DNA of 46,382 nt, from assembly GCA_015062055.1 (NCBI GenBank), contig SUVK01000016.1:1-46382 (forward strand). The letters are read 5' to 3'. Positions 1 through 7,935 of the stretch are shown here, piece after piece. The notes below the pieces were generated by a model that was given only the letters and a program-made list of their open reading frames with translations, was not told the origin of the DNA and did no database searches. This stretch comes from Akkermansiaceae bacterium. GTDB lineage: Bacteria > Verrucomicrobiota > Verrucomicrobiia > Verrucomicrobiales > Akkermansiaceae. Position 1 is the stretch's first letter, and each line of letters starts with the position of its first letter. The translations under genes and the position numbers were made by a program.

Positions 1-116
1 GAATCAATTCCATGATTTCGCGCATCCAACTCAAAACACGAGGCCTACCCTCCGTTGATTATCTCCTGCTCAAACTCAGGCAGCTAACATCCCCGTCATT
101 CACGCGACTTTTTTGA
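1..116 (+). pseudogene. 3' remnant of a second ISL3 transposase
   Basis: The first 116 bases keep an open frame from base 3 to the TGA at 114-116. Its 37 residues match the C-terminus of the transposase at 121-1329 with only a few substitutions, ending in the same PSFTRLF tail. The DNA differs at roughly ten positions from 1214-1329, so this is a diverged second copy rather than a sequencing artefact. The rest of the copy lies left of the window, so it may be intact there. The transposase at 121 starts 4 bases after this stop. Confidence 0.8.
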
Positions 117-120
117 CGCA

Positions 121-1329
121 GTGCCGAAAATAATACCGGCTCTTGAGATGAAGGGCTGGCGCACCTCTGCGTCAGATTGTACAGGGAATCAGATAGTTGT
201 CAAGTACGAGTTTGTCTCTTCTGAGGCATTCAGGTGCAGGCTATGCAATCGGCGAATGCAAAGGCGAGGAAGTCGCCAACTTTCCGTAGTAGATACCCCC
301 TACATGCAGTACGACATTGAGTTGCAGATTGAGACGCCCTGTTTATATTGTCCTCATTGCTCGAAATATGCAGTAGTCAGGCCCCAATGCATACACCCCA
401 AGCGTTGCATGACTCTTCGCCTTATGGGGAACATTGCAAGGTTAATGCAGGAGACATCAGCAAGACTGCTTTCCAGGCTTTTTCGCTTGTCTCAGAGCAG
501 TATTCTACGAGCAGACAAGGACATCCTCACCCTCTTGGATGAAGTACGCCCGATTTGCATGGACGGCAGGCGCGCATTGATTATAGATGAGAAATATCTG
601 GGGAGTGATAAGAAGTTCGTGACATGCGTAATAGATGGCGGTACCGGAGAAATACTCTGGCTTAAGGAAGGTAAGGGTAAAGCAAGTCCGGATGGATTTT
701 TCCGTAGCCTGACGCCGGAACAAAAAGAAGATATTGAGGTCGTGAGCATTGATAGAGGAAATGCATATCTCAAAGCATTGCGTGAACATTTGCCCCATGT
801 GAGCATATCGTTTGATCCATTTCATATCATCAAAAACGTGAATGATGCCGTAGATGAGGTGAGAAGGGAACTGTGTAAAAGCTTGGAGAAAGAGGAGAAA
901 AAGCTAGTAAAAGGAAAGCTCTACTTATTTCTCTGCGGCGAGGAGAATCTGAGCGATGATAAACGGGAAGAATTAGATAAGATACTGCAAATCAATCAAC
1001 CATTACAGGAAGCATATCTGCTCAAAGAGAAACTCAGGCTCGTATTTCAGTTTTCGAGCTTCAAGAAGTGTGCTACCGCTTTTGGGGACTGGATAGCGTT
1101 GGCCGAAGCGTCAACACTAAAGCCATTCAACCGTTTAGCAAAAACGCTTTCAAAGCATGCACAGCAGGTGCTTAACTTTTTCCGATATCGGCTGACATCG
1201 GGACGAATTGAAGGGATGAATTCTATGATTGCCCGCATCCAACTCAAAACCCGAGGGCTACCTTCCGTTGATTACCTTCGGCTCAAACTCAGGCAGCTAA
1301 CCTCCCCGTCATTCACGCGACTTTTTTGA
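121..1329 (+). CDS. ISL3-family transposase
   Basis: This 402 aa protein is a full-length ISL3-type DDE transposase that would catalyse cut-and-paste movement of its element. Near the N-terminus are CRLC (about residues 38-41) and CPHC (about 77-80), the zinc-ribbon pairs of the zf-ISL3 domain. The DDE catalytic core follows: LIIDEKYLG (about 154), VSIDRGNAY (about 210) and the C-terminal GRIEGMN. The start is GTG 121. ATG 148 is an alternative, but residues IPALEMKGW look like the usual family N-terminus (LPxLE...), which favours the upstream start. No terminal inverted repeats or target duplication could be identified. The upstream sequence that would normally hold the left end is replaced by the tail of another copy. 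Confidence 0.9.
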   Translation: MPKIIPALEMKGWRTSASDCTGNQIVVKYEFVSSEAFRCRLCNRRMQRRGSRQLSVVDTPYMQYDIELQIETPCLYCPHCSKYAVVRPQCIHPKRCMTLRLMGNIARLMQETSARLLSRLFRLSQSSILRADKDILTLLDEVRPICMDGRRALIIDEKYLGSDKKFVTCVIDGGTGEILWLKEGKGKASPDGFFRSLTPEQKEDIEVVSIDRGNAYLKALREHLPHVSISFDPFHIIKNVNDAVDEVRRELCKSLEKEEKKLVKGKLYLFLCGEENLSDDKREELDKILQINQPLQEAYLLKEKLRLVFQFSSFKKCATAFGDWIALAEASTLKPFNRLAKTLSKHAQQVLNFFRYRLTSGRIEGMNSMIARIQLKTRGLPSVDYLRLKLRQLTSPSFTRLF

Positions 1330-1512
1330 CGCAGTGCCAAAAAATTATCCAAAAACACAAAAAAATGTTTTTTCAACTGGACATCTCATTAAAAAAGAGA
1401 TAAACCGCCCCAAGCGGTATGTGATAGGTATCTCGGCACTCCATCGCGCGAAGAGACGAGCACCCCTGCTACATTAGCCGCTGCATCATTAGCAACACAT
1501 CAAACAAAAAAA

Positions 1513-2277
1513 ATAAAAAAAACAATCATTGCTCTTATGGCTATGGCCGGTGTGGCTTCTGCAGCTACGCTTACGGAAATAGCAACGATGGAAGAACTCG
1601 CCACGGCATCCTCTGACACAGGTACCAGCGTCACCCTAGAGGCCGGATACGATAAAACGACATACAGTTTTACCGGTGCAGGCTCTATCTTACAAATTTC
1701 TCTGCCGGAGGTTTCCAATTACATCACGGGTGGAACAGGCTACCTCACCATTGCAGCATGGATTAACCCGACAGCAACGGACGAGAATTCCATTTTCTCC
1801 ATCGGTGGTCAGAATACCGGTTTCAAGTTTGCGCTGAAAGAAGGAGGCCTGCAGATGACCACAAAAGGTATAGCAGATACCAATGTCACCGCCGCCAACT
1901 TAGGTTTCACCTCTATTCCGACAGGTGATTGGACACTGGTAGCTTTAAGCGTCAATTTGACTCAGAATGGGGATTCCCGCTTCTATATGAGTGCGACGGA
2001 TGGCAAGTGTGCCACCCGCAATTTAGGCGCGTGGAACGAAGTTACGGGTGACGATTTGAAGCTCGCCATAGGTTCCGGCAATGCCGGCAGCGTGCGTGAC
2101 GGTTTCAAGGGTATGATTTCTAATCTGACCTTGTTCTCCTCTGACAGCTTGGCAACGAACTCTGAGATTGCCGCCTTGATGGGCACAGCCCCCACGCTGA
2201 CTATTCCCGAGCCGACCACCGCAACGCTTAGCTTGCTGGCCCTTGCCGGTTTGGCAGCGCGCCGCCGCCGTCGCTAA
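1513..2277 (+). CDS. Secreted LamG-like protein with PEP-CTERM-type tail (ATA start)
   Basis: The protein has a Sec signal peptide, then a LamG/concanavalin-like beta-sandwich (YLTIAAWINP, GDWTLVALSV, GFKGMISNLTLFS). It ends in IPEPTTATLSLLALAGLAAR plus a run of arginines, a PEP-CTERM-like sorting signal: motif, hydrophobic helix, basic end. It is probably exported and anchored or processed at the cell envelope. The first in-frame ATG is 1537, but that gives a signal peptide without its basic n-region. The codons before it read ATA AAA AAA ACA ATC ATT GCT CTT, which would be a perfect MKKTIIAL n-region if ATA 1513 is the start. I therefore place the start at 1513. Either ATA is used as a rare start or the gene has lost its start and is translated poorly. 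No Shine-Dalgarno is visible. Confidence 0.75.
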   Translation: MKKTIIALMAMAGVASAATLTEIATMEELATASSDTGTSVTLEAGYDKTTYSFTGAGSILQISLPEVSNYITGGTGYLTIAAWINPTATDENSIFSIGGQNTGFKFALKEGGLQMTTKGIADTNVTAANLGFTSIPTGDWTLVALSVNLTQNGDSRFYMSATDGKCATRNLGAWNEVTGDDLKLAIGSGNAGSVRDGFKGMISNLTLFSSDSLATNSEIAALMGTAPTLTIPEPTTATLSLLALAGLAARRRRR

Positions 2278-2305
2278 AGCGACTTTGGCGTGGCAAGCGC
2301 CGCCG
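2270..2305 (+). repeat. PEP-CTERM gene tail repeat, copy 1
   Basis: The sequence spans the last codons and stop of the PEP-CTERM gene and contains two small hairpins: GTCGC-TAAA-GCGAC and GGCG...CGCC. It recurs with 3 mismatches in 36 at 14251-14286, where no PEP-CTERM gene remains. Confidence 0.75.
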
Positions 2306-2355
2306 TCGTCGTTAAAGCCAAAGGCGAAACAACGCTAAAAAAGACACATTTCAAG

Positions 2356-2391
2356 GCGTCTTCCTGAAAAAAACAGGGAGACGCTTTTTTA
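2356..2391 (+). terminator. Rho-independent terminator of the PEP-CTERM gene
   Basis: GCGTCTTCCTG pairs with CAGGGAGACGC across an A7 loop, followed by a T run. It lies 80 bases after the stop. Confidence 0.85.
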
Positions 2392-2500
2392 TCAGCAAAC
2401 AAAACGGCAAATAACAGAGCGAGCAGAGAAAAAATACTCTTGCGGAGAGAGCGGCATATATGATAGAGTGGTAGGCAGTACAAGACGTACCCATCAATTT

Positions 2501-5053
2501 ATGCGTAAGAATATATTTTTAATGGCAATGCTGGCAACTGCAGCCGGGGTAAGCACGGCGGCAGTAGAGTACCCCGGGCCGACGGCGCCGGGCCAAGCAG
2601 TGGCAGCAAAGAAAGGGAGCACCTATACCATAGGCAATGACCTGCTGACTGCAACATTTGAATACAAGGGAGGTGCCGTAACATTCAGCGGATTTAAGGC
2701 CGCAGATGGCACCAAGCTACTGGGGGGCGAGCAGCCGGTATTCAGCATAGAATTGGCAGATGGCCGCAAGCTGGACTCAAGCAACATGACAGTGGGCACC
2801 CCGGAGGTAGTAGAACTGGGGAAAGAGGACAGCTTAAAAGAGGCAGCCCGGTACCCCGGCAAAGCTATCACAGCAACCTTTACCGCCCCGGGGGGCGCCT
2901 TTGAGGTAGAATGGCGTGCCGTATTGCGGGATGGGTCTCACTACCTGCGCCAAGAATACGTGATTACGGCCGGCAAAGAGGCGGTACCTTTTGCAAAAAT
3001 CATACCGTTACAAGTAATCCCCACGGCAGAGGGCGGCATACCCACCATCTCCGGCAACACGACACACGGCACCGTGGTGGTAACGGACAAGTTGTTCATG
3101 GGGTTGGAGACACCGATGAGCGTGATGACGGTGGGTCAGCATGGCGGAGAAAGCCAAGACGCCTGGAGTGCCGAGAGCTGGGCCCCGGGCATGTTCGGCA
3201 GCGTATTTGCCGTACCCGAGAGTTTTCACCCTGTATACGGCAAAAAATTTGACGAGAAGAACGGGCCGACGGTAAAACACCTGCTGGTAGCCGAGGGAGC
3301 CGTCAAGTTTGAGGAGCCCGGCGACTGTGTGATTGACTTTGAGTACGAGCGTGGCAACAACCGCCTTAACATTGTGGGTGTGCAGCTTGTAACGACCTCC
3401 GGGCAGGTGATATCAGAGGACATACACCCCGGCTACACGGGGCATAAGTCTGAGGGGGCAGAATACCACATAACCGTACCGGTAGCAGGCACCTACAACC
3501 TGCGCTATTGGGTAGAAAAGAAGACAGAGCCTGTAACCAGCAGCGGGCGCATCTCGCTTTCACTGGCCATGGGCAACCCCGAGGAGGACAACAGCTCGGC
3601 CGTGCCCGAGGACATGGTGCGCGGCACATGGGTGCGCAAAACCAACCTTACCCCCGGCGACCCGTGGAAGGTGAACAGCGTTATCGGCCTGTTTGCCCCG
3701 CAGCAGCAGCGCCGCTCTTTCCTGTGTTACATCGAGCGCGAGAAACCCGTACCCTACCGCACCATGGTGCACTACAACGACTGGTACGAGGTAGGCATTG
3801 TAGTACACGACTACGCAGACCCGCGCAAACGCACCAGCGAGAAGATTTCTCTGAATATTCTCAAGACCTGGAAAAAAGAGATGTATGAGAAACGCGGCAC
3901 CAAGATTGATGCCTATGTTCTTGATGACGGTTGGGATGACTTCAACAGCCTGTGGGGATTCCATGTCGGTTTCCCGAACGGTTTTTCCAAGTTGAACGAG
4001 GTAGCCACAAGCATGGATTGCGGCATGGGCACATGGCTGGGCCCCGTGGGTGGCTACGGCGCCAGCAAACGCATGCGCATTGCCTACTGGAATAAGACGC
4101 ACCCCAACAACCGCATCTCTAACTTCGAGCTCTCCAACCCCATCTACTTCAATGCCTTTGTAGAGCGCTGCACGTACATGATAAAGAACTACGACATGCG
4201 CTACTTCAAGTTCGACGGCATCTCCACCAAGTTCCATGCCAAGGGGCCGGGTGCATTAGAAGACGCCGAGGGCATCTTGAGAGTACTGGCAGCCCTGCGC
4301 GAGGCACGCGAGGACATTTACCTGAACACCACGGTAGGCACTTGGGCCAGCCCGTTCTGGTACTTCCATGCAGACTCCATTTGGCGCCAGGAGAATGACT
4401 TTGACCAAATGGGCAACGTGGGTGATGCACGCGACCGCTGGATTACCTACCGCGACCGCTTGGTACACGAGGTATTCGTGACAGGCGCCCCGCTCTTCCC
4501 CATCAATGCACTGATGACGCACGGCACCATCATCACCAAGAATGGCCCGCCCCGAGTGATGAGCAAAGACCCCGCCAACTGCGTCAAAGAGATGCGCACC
4601 GCCTTTACATGCGGCAGTAGCCTGCAAGAGGTGTATGTGGATTCTGATTTGATGAACCAACAAGGGGGCATACTTTGGGATGAGCTGGCACAATGCATCT
4701 CTTGGGCACGCCGCAATGCCGATGTATTGGCCGACACCCACTGGGTAGGTGGCAACCCTTGGGATAAGCAGAAAAAAGACGGCGATATCTATGGCTGGGC
4801 CTCTTGGAATATGCAAAAGTGCACCCTCTCGGTACGCAACTCCTCTGCCAAGGAGAAGACACTGAGAGGTACGCTGCGACAGATACTGGATGTACCGCCC
4901 CATGTTAAAGGCACCGTTACCCTGCACAGCAGTTTTGCAGACCAAACAAGGCTGCCCATTATGGATACCCCCATAGATGTAGACACCCCAATTGAGATTA
5001 CCCTCAAGCCGTTTGATGTGGTCGCCATGGAAGGTGTGTGCGATATGAAATAA
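2501..5053 (+). CDS. Secreted clan GH-D-like glycoside hydrolase (alpha-galactosidase type)
   Basis: The 850 aa protein begins with a signal peptide (MRKNIFLMAMLATAAGVSTA), so it is exported. ATG 2501 is preferred over 2468 because it gives a proper signal. Residues about 30-400 are beta-rich, including an embedded domain at about 265-365 that resembles a carbohydrate-binding module. A TIM barrel follows with YVLDDGW (D475/D476) and YFKFDGIS (D572). These are the substrate-binding and nucleophile motifs of the GH27/GH36/GH31 fold group. The acid/base is likely the Asp in GDARDRW. The C-terminal 80 residues form an antiparallel sheet. The substrate is probably an alpha-linked galactose or GalNAc on host or dietary glycans, which is inferred from fold only. 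It is a single-gene unit between two terminators. Confidence 0.75.
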   Translation: MRKNIFLMAMLATAAGVSTAAVEYPGPTAPGQAVAAKKGSTYTIGNDLLTATFEYKGGAVTFSGFKAADGTKLLGGEQPVFSIELADGRKLDSSNMTVGTPEVVELGKEDSLKEAARYPGKAITATFTAPGGAFEVEWRAVLRDGSHYLRQEYVITAGKEAVPFAKIIPLQVIPTAEGGIPTISGNTTHGTVVVTDKLFMGLETPMSVMTVGQHGGESQDAWSAESWAPGMFGSVFAVPESFHPVYGKKFDEKNGPTVKHLLVAEGAVKFEEPGDCVIDFEYERGNNRLNIVGVQLVTTSGQVISEDIHPGYTGHKSEGAEYHITVPVAGTYNLRYWVEKKTEPVTSSGRISLSLAMGNPEEDNSSAVPEDMVRGTWVRKTNLTPGDPWKVNSVIGLFAPQQQRRSFLCYIEREKPVPYRTMVHYNDWYEVGIVVHDYADPRKRTSEKISLNILKTWKKEMYEKRGTKIDAYVLDDGWDDFNSLWGFHVGFPNGFSKLNEVATSMDCGMGTWLGPVGGYGASKRMRIAYWNKTHPNNRISNFELSNPIYFNAFVERCTYMIKNYDMRYFKFDGISTKFHAKGPGALEDAEGILRVLAALREAREDIYLNTTVGTWASPFWYFHADSIWRQENDFDQMGNVGDARDRWITYRDRLVHEVFVTGAPLFPINALMTHGTIITKNGPPRVMSKDPANCVKEMRTAFTCGSSLQEVYVDSDLMNQQGGILWDELAQCISWARRNADVLADTHWVGGNPWDKQKKDGDIYGWASWNMQKCTLSVRNSSAKEKTLRGTLRQILDVPPHVKGTVTLHSSFADQTRLPIMDTPIDVDTPIEITLKPFDVVAMEGVCDMK

Positions 5054-5069
5054 GAAACCACTTTAACCG

Positions 5070-5109
5070 GGCAGCTTTCGTTTTTGAACAAGACGAAAGC
5101 TGCCTTTTT
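5070..5109 (+). terminator. Rho-independent terminator after the glycosidase
   Basis: GGCAGCTTTCGT pairs perfectly with ACGAAAGCTGCC, followed by TTTTT. It separates the glycosidase from the acetyltransferase gene. Confidence 0.9.
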
Positions 5110-5118
5110 CATTTCGAG

Positions 5119-6240
5119 ATGAACAAGCGAATATTGAGCATAGATGCTCTGCGCGGGTTGGATATGCTGATACTGTGCGGGGGAGCAACCGTACTGAGTT
5201 TGTGGCTGGAATACAGTGCCGGAGACGCCACCCCGGCGTGGCTGATGAAGCAATTCAACCACGCAGAGTGGGGAGGCGATTTCACCTGTTGGGATTTGGT
5301 CATGCCGCTTTTCATCTTCATCACCGGGGCAAGCATGCCCTTTGCATTTGCCAAATACCGCGAAAAAGGGGGCGAGCATTGGCGATGGGGCACCACTTGG
5401 CGGGTAACGCGCCGGGTAGCCTTGCTGTTTATACTGGGCATGTTGGTACAAGGCGGGCTTGCGAGCGCCGTCCCACAACGCATGAGCTTATTTTGCAACA
5501 CATTGCAAGCCATTGCAGAGGGCTATCTGATAACAGCGGCAGTACTCATGTTTTGCAGCAAATTGCGCGGGCAAATCATCACTGCGGCAACATGCATGGT
5601 TGTGTATTGGGCGCTGCTGAGGTTTGTACCCTACCAAGGGCAGCCCGGCGGTCTTTTTATGCCCGATAATAATCTTGCCATTTACATAGACCACTACCTG
5701 GAAGGCCGACTGCAAGACGGCACCCCCTACAGTTGGATTCTTACGGCCCTGTCATTTGGCGCACTCACCCTCATGGGCAGCATTTGCGGCAGCTTGATAC
5801 GCGAGAAACAAGGCCAAGCAACCGTCATCAAAATATCGGCCGCAGGCGTGGCATGCCTGGCAGCGGCTTGCCTGTTGGAATACGATACCCCGCTAATTAA
5901 ACACATATTTACCACCACCGCCGTATTATGGAGCGGGGGCTGGTGCATGCTTTTATTGGCACTGTTTCACTTGGTTTTCGATTGTTGCGGGGCCGTTACG
6001 GCAAAATGCGCCTACCCCCTGCAAGTGTTTGGTTGCAATGCATTGCTTGCCTACCTGCTCATTGAGATACACGGCCCGCACGGGCACAACCTGTGGTGGG
6101 GTATTGCCCACCCGCTCTTTTACGGTATTTCAGCCCGTTGTGAAGCAGCAGCAGCCTTAGTGCATGCAGGGCTCAGCCTCGCCCTGCTCTGGCTTTTCCT
6201 GTGCTTCCTTTACCGGCATAAAGCCTTTCTGCGAGTCTGA
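5119..6240 (+). CDS. Multipass membrane acyltransferase (HGSNAT/DUF5009-like)
   Basis: The 373 aa protein starts MNKRILSIDALRGLDML. This R-x-x-S-x-D-x-x-R-G-L-D signature is typical of heparan-alpha-glucosaminide N-acetyltransferase-like and DUF5009 proteins, which move acetyl groups across the membrane onto sugars. About ten hydrophobic segments fill the rest, with a conserved HAEWGGDFTCWDLVMPLFIFITG stretch spanning the first periplasmic loop and second helix. A longer frame opens at 5038, but it crosses the previous stop codon and the terminator, so ATG 5119 is chosen. Lying directly after a secreted glycosidase, it may modify a sugar released or exposed there. That link is inference. Confidence 0.75.
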   Translation: MNKRILSIDALRGLDMLILCGGATVLSLWLEYSAGDATPAWLMKQFNHAEWGGDFTCWDLVMPLFIFITGASMPFAFAKYREKGGEHWRWGTTWRVTRRVALLFILGMLVQGGLASAVPQRMSLFCNTLQAIAEGYLITAAVLMFCSKLRGQIITAATCMVVYWALLRFVPYQGQPGGLFMPDNNLAIYIDHYLEGRLQDGTPYSWILTALSFGALTLMGSICGSLIREKQGQATVIKISAAGVACLAAACLLEYDTPLIKHIFTTTAVLWSGGWCMLLLALFHLVFDCCGAVTAKCAYPLQVFGCNALLAYLLIEIHGPHGHNLWWGIAHPLFYGISARCEAAAALVHAGLSLALLWLFLCFLYRHKAFLRV

Positions 6241-6285
6241 AAAACACTACAACAGCCAATGCCCGGGATAGCGCTAAAGACAACT

Positions 6286-6362
6286 GTTACACAATTGTAA
6301 CACTTAAAAACTCGTCAAGTGTGCTAATGTGTGATATAAAATGAACGTAACCCAAAATTTAA
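6286..6362 (+). promoter_or_regulatory. Promoter and conserved 5' leader of PA14-like gene 1
   Basis: An inverted repeat GTTACA-CAAT-TGTAAC lies at 6286-6301, a -10-like TATAAA at 6335-6340, and a block GTAACCCAAAATTTAA at 6347-6362, about where transcription should start. The CAATTGTAACAC and GTAACCCAAAATTTAA elements recur before the paralogue at 7936, while the sequence between them has diverged. Confidence 0.55.
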
Positions 6363-6383
6363 TCTTAACCCCGCAATCAACAT

Positions 6384-7700
6384 ATGGCAATACACATTCA
6401 AATGAGCGAAGAAACGGAGCGCGAGCTCAAAAAAGCCTCGCTTCGCAATAAACTCTCGGCATTGTTGTCGTGCATTCTGTTCATCTTGTTGGGTGGTGGC
6501 ATTCTGATATTAGTAGTATACAATGTGGTCGCAACAGAGCCGGCCTCATTCGTATCTTACAAGCCGAAAGCCAAGCCCAATGCCAAGACAACACGCAAGC
6601 AACCGTCCGAAGAAAATGCAATTCAAGAAGAAGCCTCTGCCTCTGACCCCACAACACCCGTTATCGTGAGCACCAGCCCCACGGCAGTATCTATGCCCAT
6701 TGCTACCTCCATAGCCGATATGGGCGAAGGGCTCTCTGCCGATATCGGCTTGGGTGAAGGATTCGGCGCCGGCGACTTGGGCGAAGGACTCGGTGGCGGT
6801 GGCGATGGCCTCGGCTCCAAAGATGGCGGTGGCTCTACCCTGGAGGGCACCTTCTACGACCTTAAGCTTAAAAGCAACGGTGCTCCGTCCGGATTAAAAG
6901 GTGGTGCCGAAAACCAAAATGCCGTTATTGAGGCATTATCTAAGTTCTTCAGAAACTGGAGTGAGCAGGAACTTAACAAGTACTACAAGTCTGAGACCAA
7001 GCTGTATGCCTCCAGCTGGTACCTGCCGGTGGCTCAAGCTAAATATGGTCCCATTGCCTTTGAAGTGGGCGACCCCAAAAAACCGGAAGATAAATGGGAG
7101 TGTAAACCCTCTGCTTGGCTGGCCGTATACCGTGGTCGTGTTATCGCCCCCAAGTCCGGCAAGTTCCGCTTCATCGGCACGGGTGACGACTTCTTTGCCG
7201 TGCGTTTTGACGGCAAAACAGTACTCGATGCAGGGTACCGCCTTCCCACCCGATGGGATAAGAGCAACCCCAAAGCAGCTTGGGTTTCGGGCCATGGTGA
7301 CGGAGAAAACTTCCGCAAAGACATAGCCAGCGGTAAAGACAAAAAGCGCAAAGAGTACAAGTTTATCAAGGGGATTCCCGGTTGTAAGATTTGGGATGAC
7401 GAATTGGGGGGCTTGATTGCGGGCAATGTATTCAAAGTAGAAGAAGGCGAGGCCTACGACATTGAGATTGCTATCTCAGAAATTCCCGGTGGTAAGTTCG
7501 GCTTCGTACTTTTCATTGAAGATGTGACCGATGGCGCCAACAATAATGGTAAAAAATACGACTTATTCCGCACCTGCGACACCAACCCCGACGTTGCCAA
7601 GGTAATGCAGGCTCTCAAGGATGCCAATTGCTTCGTCCAAGAGAACCATATACCCTTCAATGAAGACTCTTGGGTATGGGAATCCGTCCCCATGGATTAA
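6384..7700 (+). CDS. Membrane-anchored PA14-like protein, paralogue 1
   Basis: The 438 aa protein has a charged cytoplasmic N-terminus (1-25), a single transmembrane helix (about 27-49) and a Lys/Pro-rich linker (KPKAKPNAKTTRK). An acidic/glycine-rich spacer (GEGLGGGGDGLGSKDGGG, about 135-152) comes next. A C-terminal domain has WLAVYRGRVIAPKSGKFRF and TGDDFFAVRFDG, the core pattern of PA14-type beta-barrels that often bind sugars. The topology is periplasmic, and the helix plus Pro-rich linker recalls TonB-type proteins, though no TonB C-terminal domain is present. The ligand and partner are unknown. The gene is monocistronic, with its own promoter and terminator, and is followed by a close paralogue. 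Confidence 0.7.
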   Translation: MAIHIQMSEETERELKKASLRNKLSALLSCILFILLGGGILILVVYNVVATEPASFVSYKPKAKPNAKTTRKQPSEENAIQEEASASDPTTPVIVSTSPTAVSMPIATSIADMGEGLSADIGLGEGFGAGDLGEGLGGGGDGLGSKDGGGSTLEGTFYDLKLKSNGAPSGLKGGAENQNAVIEALSKFFRNWSEQELNKYYKSETKLYASSWYLPVAQAKYGPIAFEVGDPKKPEDKWECKPSAWLAVYRGRVIAPKSGKFRFIGTGDDFFAVRFDGKTVLDAGYRLPTRWDKSNPKAAWVSGHGDGENFRKDIASGKDKKRKEYKFIKGIPGCKIWDDELGGLIAGNVFKVEEGEAYDIEIAISEIPGGKFGFVLFIEDVTDGANNNGKKYDLFRTCDTNPDVAKVMQALKDANCFVQENHIPFNEDSWVWESVPMD

Positions 7701-7726
7701 AAAAATACACGTAAGAATTAACACCT

Positions 7727-7758
7727 AAGCCCCCGTTTACTCCGGTAAATGAGGGCTT
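7727..7758 (+). terminator. Terminator between the PA14-like paralogues
   Basis: AAGCCCCCGTTTAC pairs with GTAAATGAGGGCTT through two wobble positions, with a TCCG loop and a short T-rich tail. Confidence 0.75.
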
Positions 7759-7831
7759 ATTCTGTAATAGCATACGAAGTGGCACCTATCGGAGAAATAG
7801 CAAGTTAATTGTCAAAACAGCCAATAGAATC

Positions 7832-7914
7832 CAATTGTAACACAACAGTAACACTTTAAAGCTCGCCATGAGGGTTATTTTATGGTATAAGTAAGGACGT
7901 AACCCAAAATTTAA
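7832..7914 (+). promoter_or_regulatory. Promoter and conserved 5' leader of PA14-like gene 2
   Basis: CAATTGTAACAC (7832-7843), a -10-like TATAAG (7886-7891) and GTAACCCAAAATTTAA (7899-7914) match the elements before 6384. The spacing between the first element and the -10 differs by about 11 bp, one helical turn. Confidence 0.55.
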
Positions 7915-7935
7915 CCTCAACATTTCAATCAACAA

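Larger units (their letters stand above)
1..1345 (+). mobile_element. Head-to-tail ISL3-type element copies
   Basis: Bases 1-127 and 1214-1340 are homologous, including the 11 bases after each stop codon (GACGCAGTGCC lies beyond both). The two copies are thus joined in direct orientation with a period of 1213 bp and almost no sequence between them. The right boundary is estimated from the end of this homology. The left boundary is outside the window. Confidence 0.6.

Noticed and set aside
139..145. GGCTCTT as the left terminal repeat of the ISL3 element
   Set aside because: It looks like known ISL3 ends, but it lies inside the transposase frame and no matching right-end copy was found after 1329.
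2468..2500. Upstream start of the glycosidase
   Set aside because: The 11 extra residues precede a complete signal peptide beginning at ATG 2501.
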